NCBI GenBank assembly: GCA_023423215.1
Contig: JAFAFZ010000110.1
Location: forward strand, 1-7,386
DNA length: 7,386 bases
Direction of reading: 5' to 3'
From: Actinomycetes bacterium
GTDB taxonomy: Bacteria; Actinomycetota; Acidimicrobiia; Acidimicrobiales; Microtrichaceae
Shown: positions 1 through 4,656 of the stretch, piece after piece
Layout of the letters: the number at the start of each line of letters is the position of its first letter
How positions within the stretch are numbered: the stretch's first letter is position 1
Position numbers and translations under genes: made by a program
Notes under the pieces: model-generated
Databases searched by the model: none
Told to the model about the DNA's origin: nothing
The model's input: only the letters and a program-made list of their open reading frames with translations

Positions 1-96
1 CGCGACCCGGGTGCCGAACCCACCGCCGATGCGGCCGCGGCACGCGACCACGGGAACGACGACGGGGACGCCCCGCAGCTGACGCTGGTGGGCTGA
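1..96 (+). CDS. C-terminal end of an unidentified protein (5' truncated by window edge)
   Basis: The frame beginning at base 1 is open and ends with TGA at 94-96, giving a 31-residue tail that starts RDPGAEPTADAAARD and ends QLTLVG. The tail is rich in Asp, Ala, Gly and Pro and looks like a disordered, acidic linker followed by a short hydrophobic end. That pattern occurs at the C-termini of many actinobacterial proteins and does not identify a family. The gene converges on the TetR gene, with 46 bases between the two stops. It is called coding because the open frame runs to the window edge with GC-rich third positions and the following gap holds a small hairpin. It could be a chance open frame, since high-GC DNA is rarely interrupted by stops. 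Confidence 0.45.
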   Translation, partial: RDPGAEPTADAAAARDHGNDDGDAPQLTLVG

Positions 97-102
97 CGTC
101 GA

Positions 103-117
103 GGCGCTCGGTGCGCC
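103..117. terminator. Small hairpin between convergent genes (weak terminator candidate)
   Basis: GGCGC (103-107) pairs perfectly with GCGCC (113-117) around a 5-base loop. It lies in the 46-base gap between two convergent stops, where a bidirectional terminator would be expected. The stem is only 5 bp and no T-tract follows on either side, so a role in termination is a positional inference. Confidence 0.25.
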
Positions 118-142
118 GGCGACCTGCGGGCGGAGCGGGCCG

Positions 143-754
143 TCAGGCCGCGGTGCCGGGATCCGGGTGGTCGCCGTGCACGGCGGGCCCGTCCCCGGCC
201 GCCTGCTGCTCGGCGAGCATCGAGCGGTAGAGCAGCCGAGCGGTGCGCTGCGCCACGCAGTCGGCCTGCTCGATCGTCATGTTGCCGAGCGTCCAGGCGG
301 ACAGCACGCCCAGCCAGGCCACCGCGAGCAGCTCGATGTAGCCGTCCACGTCGACCAGCTCCGGCCCGGCTGCGTCGCGCAGCAGGCGCGCGACCTCGCG
401 GTTCGAGGCCAGGTGGGCCTGGCGCACCGCCGGGTCGACCGAGGACTGCGACGCCAGCACCGCGGTGACGAACCGGGGCGCTTCGCCGGTCGCGAGCAGC
501 GAGCGGTGGATCAGCTCGGCCACCCGGTCGCCGCCGTCCACGTGGTCCCCCTCGGGAAGCGGCTCACGCTCCCAGGCCTCGCGGATCCACTCGTGCTGCG
601 CCAGCACCATCAGGTGGTCGCTCGACGAGAAGTGGCGGTAGAGCTCGTGCTCGTCGATCCCGCTGCGACGGGCCACGTCCCGCATGCGGACCGTGCCGCT
701 CGGACCCTCGAGCGCGAGCGAGCGTGCGACCTCGATCGCTCGCCGACGTGTCAC
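143..754 (-). CDS. TetR-family transcriptional regulator
   Basis: A DNA-binding repressor-type protein of 203 aa, within the usual TetR length. The N-terminus carries the TetR helix-turn-helix: helix 1 RRRAIEVARSLALEG (about residues 3-17), then VRMRDVARRSGIDEHELYRHF (22-42) with the hallmark LYRHF, followed by SSSDHLM, the equivalent of the usual 'SKdeLl'. Residues from about 50 to 195 form the helical ligand-binding and dimerisation domain, which is not diagnostic of a ligand. The start used is GTG at 754-752, directly before helix 1, with a weak purine-rich GGCGGGA about 11 bases upstream. An in-frame GTG at 802-800 would add 16 residues (219 aa) and sits 7 bases after a TAGAGT -10-like element, so a leaderless start there is a real alternative. 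It is divergent from the VOC gene, which is its most likely target along with its own promoter (inference). The inducer is unknown. Confidence 0.9.
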   Translation of the reverse strand: MTRRRAIEVARSLALEGPSGTVRMRDVARRSGIDEHELYRHFSSSDHLMVLAQHEWIREAWEREPLPEGDHVDGGDRVAELIHRSLLATGEAPRFVTAVLASQSSVDPAVRQAHLASNREVARLLRDAAGPELVDVDGYIELLAVAWLGVLSAWTLGNMTIEQADCVAQRTARLLYRSMLAEQQAAGDGPAVHGDHPDPGTAA

Positions 755-792
755 GTCGTTCGACGTCCCGCCGCCCCCCGTCTGCTCGGCAC

Positions 793-806
793 CCCCGTGC
801 ACGGGG
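793..806. promoter_or_regulatory. 14-bp perfect palindrome, candidate TetR operator
   Basis: CCCCGTGCACGGGG is an uninterrupted palindrome centred between bases 799 and 800. It lies 39 bases upstream of the chosen tetR start and immediately downstream of a -10-like TAGAGT on the - strand, where a bound repressor would block transcription start. TetR dimers typically bind inverted repeats of this size. That this is the operator is inference; the alternative tetR start codon (800-802) lies inside it. Confidence 0.45.
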
Positions 807-809
807 CAG

Positions 810-815
810 ACTCTA
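810..815 (-). promoter_or_regulatory. Candidate -10 element of the tetR promoter
   Basis: On the - strand these bases read TAGAGT, matching the actinobacterial TANNNT -10 consensus. Transcription would begin near 802-803. The sequence 17 bases upstream (GCCACA on the - strand, complement of 833-838) is a poor -35, sharing only ACA with TTGACA. The call rests on the hexamer and its position. Confidence 0.35.
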
Positions 816-845
816 CACAGGCGTCCCCAGCTTGTGGCACTCGTC

Positions 846-862
846 ACCCAGGGGCGCTGGGT
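846..862. promoter_or_regulatory. Inverted repeat ACCCAG-N5-CTGGGT upstream of the VOC gene
   Basis: Six-base arms ACCCAG (846-851) and CTGGGT (857-862) surround a 5-base GC-rich spacer, making a 17-bp dyad of typical TetR-operator size. It sits 29-45 bases before the VOC start and touches the TACGCT hexamer at 862-867 that could serve as a VOC -10. A further copy of CCCAG at 826-830 lies exactly 21 bases (two helical turns) from the left arm. The arms do not match the CCCCGTG palindrome, so the two sites may bind different proteins, or only one may be functional. Confidence 0.4.
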
Positions 863-867
863 ACGCT
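862..867 (+). promoter_or_regulatory. Candidate -10 element of the VOC gene
   Basis: TACGCT fits TANNNT and lies 23 bases before the ATG at 891, allowing a short leader that still contains the GAGG ribosome site at 881-884. I see no good -35 at 17 bases spacing, so this is a weak positional call. Confidence 0.25.
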
Positions 868-880
868 GCCGGAGGACGTC

Positions 881-884
881 GAGG
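881..884 (+). promoter_or_regulatory. Ribosome binding site of the VOC gene
   Basis: GAGG, followed by further Gs, lies 6 bases before ATG 891 and 9 before ATG 894. A second, stronger-looking GGAGG at 871-875 is 15 bases from the first ATG, too far to be ideal. The site does not decide between the two adjacent ATGs. Confidence 0.5.
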
Positions 885-890
885 GGGTCG

Positions 891-1442
891 ATGATGTCGG
901 ATGCGGGGTTCGAGTTCGGTGGGGTGCACCACCTGGCACTGGTCTGTCGCGACATGCAGCGGACCGTCGACTTCTACTCCGGCGTCCTCGGGATGCCGCT
1001 CGTGAAGACGATCGACCTTCCGGCCGGCATGGGGCAGCACTTCTTCTTCGACTGCGGCGGCGGCGACTGCCTGGCGTTCTTCTGGTTCCCGGACGCCCCC
1101 GACGCCGTGCCGGGCATCTCGGCCCCCGCAGCGCGCCCGGACCAGGGCGAGCTCACCAGCGCGGTGGGTTCGATGAACCACGTCGCCTTCACGGTGCCCG
1201 CCGACCGCATCGAGGAGTATCGCGACCGGCTGATCGCCGCAGGCGTGCCCTGCACCGAGGTGGCCAACCACGACGACAGCGAGTGGGGCATCGCCGCCGA
1301 GGTGCACGACGGCGTCTTCGTGCGCTCCATCTACTTCCAGGACCCCGACGGCGTGCTGCTCGAGTTCGCCTGCTGGACGAAGGCCTTCACCCCGGCCGAC
1401 GTCGCGCACACCCCGGCCACCGCGCTCGACCGCGTCGGCTGA
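891..1442 (+). CDS. VOC-superfamily protein (glyoxalase / extradiol dioxygenase fold)
   Basis: A 183-aa cytosolic protein with two beta-alpha-beta-beta-beta modules of the vicinal oxygen chelate fold. Module 1 begins VHHLALVCRDMQRTVDFYSG (residues 12-31) and continues with the LGMPLV signature. Module 2 begins MNHVAFTVPADRIEEYRDRL (about 95-114) and ends FQDPDGVLLEFACW, the usual C-terminal strand. Family members bind a divalent metal with His, His and Glu. Here His14, His97 and Glu158 occupy those places, so the metal site looks intact. Substrates in this superfamily range from methylglyoxal adducts to catechols and fosfomycin, and nothing here identifies one. ATG occurs at both 891 and 894; the first has the better spacing to GAGG, and a start at 894 would only remove one Met. 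It is divergent from a TetR regulator that probably controls it. There is no signal peptide. The fold call is secure; the reaction is unknown. Confidence 0.92.
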   Translation: MMSDAGFEFGGVHHLALVCRDMQRTVDFYSGVLGMPLVKTIDLPAGMGQHFFFDCGGGDCLAFFWFPDAPDAVPGISAPAARPDQGELTSAVGSMNHVAFTVPADRIEEYRDRLIAAGVPCTEVANHDDSEWGIAAEVHDGVFVRSIYFQDPDGVLLEFACWTKAFTPADVAHTPATALDRVG

Positions 1443-1504
1443 GCCGCGACGGCGCGGGACCGGCGTCGGTGCTCGGCCGACACGGAGTCGCAACCTGGCG
1501 TTGA

Positions 1505-1526
1505 CCACGGCGTTAGACGCCTGTGG
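1505..1526. promoter_or_regulatory. Inverted repeat / hairpin just upstream of ppc
   Basis: CCACGGCGT (1505-1513) is complementary to ACGCC (1517-1521) plus GTGG (1523-1526), separated by a TAG loop with one bulged T at 1522: nine base pairs in all. It ends 12 bases before the ppc GTG and overlaps TTGACC (1501-1506), which resembles a -35 element. No T-tract follows, so it is more likely an operator or leader hairpin for ppc than a terminator for the VOC gene. The rest of the 96-base gap (1443-1538) holds only a weak GTCGG/CCGAC stem at 1465-1481. Confidence 0.35.
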
Positions 1527-1538
1527 GACCATCGCGCG

Positions 1539-4250
1539 GTGGCCCTCGACACGCACGCGGCCGCTCAGCACCGGCGTGTGGACATCCGTCGTCTCGGCGA
1601 GCAGCTCGGCGCCACGCTGCGCCGGCAGGAGGGCGAGGACTTCCTGGAGCTCGTGGAGCACGTGCGCACCGCGTCCAAGGCGACGACGGACGCGGACGAC
1701 CCGGCGACCCGCGAGCTGCTCGCGTCGGTCGACCTGCCGACCGCGATCCGGCTCGTGCGGGCCTTCTCGTCGTTCTTCCACCTGGCCAACCTGGCCGAGC
1801 AGGTGCACCGGTTCCCCGGCCGCGTCGGCCGTGGCACCCCGGGGCTGCCCTTCGTGGACCGGGTGCCCGAAGGCCGTTCGGTGGACCCCGAGGCCGCCCG
1901 ACGGCTGCTGGCCGAGCTCGACGTGCGACCCGTCTTCACGGCGCACCCCACCGAGGCCACCCGGCGCTCGGTGTCGCAGCGGCGCCGACAGATCGCCGAG
2001 CTGCTCGACCGCCGCAGCGACCCGCGCCTCGACGACGAGGACCGCCGCCGCATCGACGAGCACGTGAGCGAGGCGATCGACCTGCTCTGGCAGACCGACG
2101 AGCTGCGCCTGCACCGCCCGACGCCGCTGGACGAGGCCGCCAACGTGCTCTCGCTGCTCGACGGGCTGCGCACCGACGTGATGCCGCGCCTGCTCGAGGA
2201 CTTCGCCCTGCAGGCCGGCGAGGGCGGCGAGCGGTTGCGACCGATCCGCTTCGGGACGTGGGTGGGCGGTGACCGCGACGGCAACCCCTTCGTCACGCCC
2301 GAGGTGACCCGCCAGGTCCTGGCCCGCCAGCGCCGCAGCGGCCTGCAGCACGCGCTCACGGGCATCGAGCAGCTGGCGGCCGAGCTCTCGGTGTCCAGCC
2401 GCATCGCCGGTTGCGAGCACCCGGTCCTCGAGCTCTGCGAGCGCTACGCCGAGTGGTTCCCCGACGTGCACCGCCAGTTCGCACGCATGAACGCCGAGGA
2501 GCCGTACCGCCTGGCGCTCTCGCTGATGCACGAGCGGGTGCGGCGTGCGCTCGAGGTCCCCGACGACGAGCGGGCCTACGGACGTGCCGAGGAGCTGCTG
2601 GCCGACCTCGCGCTGCTGCGCGAGTCGCTGCTGCTGCACCGTGGGGAACGCATCGCGACGGGACCGCTCGACCGCTTCCTCGGCGTGTTCCGCACCTTCG
2701 GCTTCACGATGGCCACGATGGACGTGCGAGAGGACGCGTCACGCCACCACGCGCTGGTCCAGGCGCTCTACGCGCGGCTCGACCTGCCGGGACCCGCCTA
2801 CGCCGAACGGACCCGTGCCGAACGGGCGCGGTTCCTGGCGCAGGAGCTGACGGCGGGACGTCCCGTCTCGGTGCCGGGCGTGCAGCTGCCCGAGGACGTG
2901 CGCAACACCCACGAGCTGTTCAGGGTGATCTCCGAGGCGGTCGAGCGTGATGGCGCCGAGGCCATCGAGAGCTACATCATCTCGATGGCCGAGGACGCGG
3001 ACGACGTGCTGGCCGTCGCCGTCCTCGCCTCGGACGCCGGTCTGATCGACCTGCACGGGGGCGTCGCCCACCTCGGCTTCGTGCCGCTGTTCGAGACGGT
3101 CACCTCGTTGCGCCGTGCGGGTCAGGTCATGGACCGGCTGCTCTCGGTGCCTGCGTACCGGCGCATCGTCGAGCTCCGCGGCGATCTGCAGGAGGTCATG
3201 CTCGGCTACTCGGACTCCAACAAGGTCGGTGGCACGGCGACCTCGCGCTGGGAGATCCAGCGCGCGATGCGTGCGCTGCGCGACGTCACCCAGCGCCACG
3301 GCGTGCAGCTCCGGCTGTTCCACGGCCGTGGCGGGACCGCCGGCCGTGGCGGCGGACCCACCGCCGAGGCGATCCTCTCGCAGCCCTACGGGGTCCTGAA
3401 GGGCGCCATCAAGATCACGGAGCAGGGCGAGGTGATCTCGGACAAGTTCGGCCTGCCCCGGCTCGCGGACCGCAACCTGCGCCTGACGGTCGGCGCGGTC
3501 ACCCAGGCCTCGCTGTTCCACACCGAGTCCGCGCTCGATCCGACGCAGCTGCGCGAGTGGGACGCGGTGATGGACCTGGTCTCCGGCGCCGCGAACGCCG
3601 CCTACCGCGAGCTCGTCGCCGAGCCGTCGCTCGTGCCGTACTTCCTGCAGTCCACGCCCGTCGACGAGCTCGGCGAGCTCAACATCGGCTCGCGGCCGGC
3701 ACGGCGGGGCGGCGGGGGAGCGGCCGGTCGCGACCTGAGGGACCTGCGGGCGATCCCGTGGGTGTTCGGCTGGACCCAGACGCGCCAGAACGTGCCCGGA
3801 TGGTTCGGTGTGGGCACCGGCCTGGCGGCCGCCCGAGCGGCGGGCCACGAGAAGGACCTCGTGGCGATGGCGCGCACGTGGCCGTTCTTCGCGGACCTGC
3901 TCTCGAACGTCGAGATGGTGCTCGTGAAGACCGATCTGGACATCGCCCGGCAGTACGTGCAGCGACTCGTCGAGCCCGAGCACCGGACGGTGCTCGACCT
4001 CGTGCGGGACGAGTTCGAGCGGACCCGCGACGAGATCCTGCGGGTGCTCGGCGAGGACCGCCTACTGGCGGCCCAGCCCGTGCTCGCTCGGACGCTGGCG
4101 GTCCGCGAGACCTACCTGCACCCGCTGCACGTGCTGCAGATCGAGCTGCTCGCCCGCCACCGCGGCCACGGCGCGCAGGAGCCGAGCCTGCAGCGGGCGC
4201 TGCTACTGACGATCAACGGCATCGTGGCGGGGCTGCGCAACACCGGCTGA
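1539..4250 (+). CDS. ppc: Phosphoenolpyruvate carboxylase
   Basis: Cytosolic enzyme that carboxylates phosphoenolpyruvate with bicarbonate to oxaloacetate and phosphate, refilling the TCA cycle. It is 903 aa against 883 in E. coli and appears complete. Diagnostic motifs occur in order: VFTAHPTEATRR with catalytic His136, GYSDSNKVGG (about 556-565), the glycine loop FHGRGGTAGRGGGPTAE (Arg597, Arg603), NIGSRPARR followed by LRAIPWVFGWTQTR, and the C-terminal GLRNTG. Residues aligning by eye with the E. coli aspartate-inhibitor site (Arg587, Lys773, Arg832, Asn881) are Arg603, Lys797, Arg856 and Asn901, so feedback inhibition by aspartate is likely. The Arg-Gly-rich stretch after GSRPARR is the usual variable loop. 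The GTG start at 1539 is the first start after an in-frame TAG at 1515; only a weak GGGA precedes it by about 10 bases, and the next in-frame GTG (1578) has no better site. It probably has its own promoter and converges on the helicase operon. Confidence 0.98.
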   Translation: MALDTHAAAQHRRVDIRRLGEQLGATLRRQEGEDFLELVEHVRTASKATTDADDPATRELLASVDLPTAIRLVRAFSSFFHLANLAEQVHRFPGRVGRGTPGLPFVDRVPEGRSVDPEAARRLLAELDVRPVFTAHPTEATRRSVSQRRRQIAELLDRRSDPRLDDEDRRRIDEHVSEAIDLLWQTDELRLHRPTPLDEAANVLSLLDGLRTDVMPRLLEDFALQAGEGGERLRPIRFGTWVGGDRDGNPFVTPEVTRQVLARQRRSGLQHALTGIEQLAAELSVSSRIAGCEHPVLELCERYAEWFPDVHRQFARMNAEEPYRLALSLMHERVRRALEVPDDERAYGRAEELLADLALLRESLLLHRGERIATGPLDRFLGVFRTFGFTMATMDVREDASRHHALVQALYARLDLPGPAYAERTRAERARFLAQELTAGRPVSVPGVQLPEDVRNTHELFRVISEAVERDGAEAIESYIISMAEDADDVLAVAVLASDAGLIDLHGGVAHLGFVPLFETVTSLRRAGQVMDRLLSVPAYRRIVELRGDLQEVMLGYSDSNKVGGTATSRWEIQRAMRALRDVTQRHGVQLRLFHGRGGTAGRGGGPTAEAILSQPYGVLKGAIKITEQGEVISDKFGLPRLADRNLRLTVGAVTQASLFHTESALDPTQLREWDAVMDLVSGAANAAYRELVAEPSLVPYFLQSTPVDELGELNIGSRPARRGGGGAAGRDLRDLRAIPWVFGWTQTRQNVPGWFGVGTGLAAARAAGHEKDLVAMARTWPFFADLLSNVEMVLVKTDLDIARQYVQRLVEPEHRTVLDLVRDEFERTRDEILRVLGEDRLLAAQPVLARTLAVRETYLHPLHVLQIELLARHRGHGAQEPSLQRALLLTINGIVAGLRNTG

Positions 4251-4267
4251 CGCCCCCACCTGGGGCG
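4251..4267 (+). terminator. Hairpin directly after ppc stop
   Basis: CGCCCC (4251-4256) and GGGGCG (4262-4267) form a perfect 6-bp GC stem with a 5-base loop, starting on the base after the ppc TGA. There is no T-tract, but actinobacterial terminators often lack one. It is likely to act in ppc termination (inference). Confidence 0.45.
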
Positions 4268-4319
4268 AAGCGGGTGCGGCACCACACGCTGGAGCATGCG
4301 CTTCCCCACCCGGTTCGCC
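4264..4319. terminator. Long inverted repeat between convergent ppc and helicase operon
   Basis: GGCGAAGCGGGTG (4264-4276) faces CACCCGGTTCGCC (4307-4319): 12 of 13 positions pair, with one G-G mismatch and a 30-base loop. Being symmetrical in a gap between convergent genes, it could stop transcription from both sides. Its left arm overlaps the hairpin at 4251-4267, and part of its right arm (CCCCACCC, 4304-4311) can instead pair with GGGTGGGG at 4335-4342, so alternative folds compete. Confidence 0.45.
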
Positions 4320-4344
4320 GAGAGGGGGTGGAGCGGGTGGGGAC

Positions 4345-4656
4345 TCAGTCCTCGTCCGGGACCTCGAGCAGGTCGGCGGACGCGGCGAGGGCGGTCGCCA
4401 GGATCGCGGCGCGCTGCACGACGGCCTCGAGGTAGGGCGTGGCGACCTGCGCCTGGCCGGGCAGCGGCGCGGTGCCCATCGACTGGAGCAGGGCGGTCGG
4501 GTGGTCCGACGGGACGATGTCGGGCGGCTCGGGCGGCTCGGGTGCGGCGCGCCAGAACTCGGCCGGCGGTGCGGTCTGGTTCTTGCGCGGGGCGTTGCCG
4601 CCTCCGCCTCCGCCTCCTCCGCGGCGCTGCTTCGACTTGCGACGTGGAGCGTTCAC
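4345..4656 (-). CDS. Small protein of unknown function, coupled to the SNF2 helicase
   Basis: I cannot assign this 103-aa product to a named family. The N-terminus is strongly basic (RRKSKQRR, residues 5-12), followed by eight consecutive glycines (13-20) and a second basic patch (RK, 24-25). Next come AEFWRA (32-37) and a Pro/Glu-rich segment (PEPPEPPD). The last 50 residues (TALLQSMG, then LPGQAQVATPYLEAVVQRAA to about 97) look like ordered amphipathic helices, ending in the acidic tail EVPDED. There is no signal peptide or membrane segment. The GTG start overlaps the helicase stop in a GTGA junction, and a strong GAGGAGG lies 7 bases upstream inside the helicase's last codons, so translation is coupled. 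The layout suggests a nucleic-acid-contacting tail joined by a flexible linker to a helical domain that might bind the helicase (inference). Overlap, ribosome site and a structured C-terminus make a spurious ORF unlikely. Confidence 0.85.
   Translation of the reverse strand: MNAPRRKSKQRRGGGGGGGGNAPRKNQTAPPAEFWRAAPEPPEPPDIVPSDHPTALLQSMGTAPLPGQAQVATPYLEAVVQRAAILATALAASADLLEVPDED
4597..4620 (-). repeat. Gly-codon microsatellite tract
   Basis: A short hexamer-like repeat (CCTCCG on the + strand, three tandem near-copies) encodes the eight-glycine linker of the small protein with alternating GGC and GGA codons. Changes by whole 3- or 6-base units would alter linker length without a frameshift. 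Confidence 0.6.

Noticed and set aside
755..955. Extending the TetR protein to the first possible start at 955
   Set aside because: That would run through the divergent promoter region and overlap the VOC start; the added residues show no domain and the TetR helix-turn-helix begins right after the GTG at 754.
1465..1481. GTCGG/CCGAC stem after the VOC gene as a terminator
   Set aside because: Only five base pairs with a 7-base loop and no T-tract; such stems are common by chance in DNA this GC-rich.
167..1504. A 445-residue + strand open frame across tetR and the VOC gene
   Set aside because: It is antisense to tetR and then a shifted frame of the VOC gene, turning into Arg-rich low-complexity sequence. 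It is a shadow of real genes.
813..2639. A 608-residue open frame on the - strand opposite the VOC and ppc genes
   Set aside because: It is antisense to two well-identified genes, has His/Val/Arg/Gly-rich low-complexity composition typical of antisense frames in high-GC DNA, and shows no recognisable domain.
2739..3983. A 414-residue - strand open frame opposite ppc
   Set aside because: It lies wholly within ppc, which has all catalytic motifs; the composition is that of an antisense shadow and no family is recognisable.
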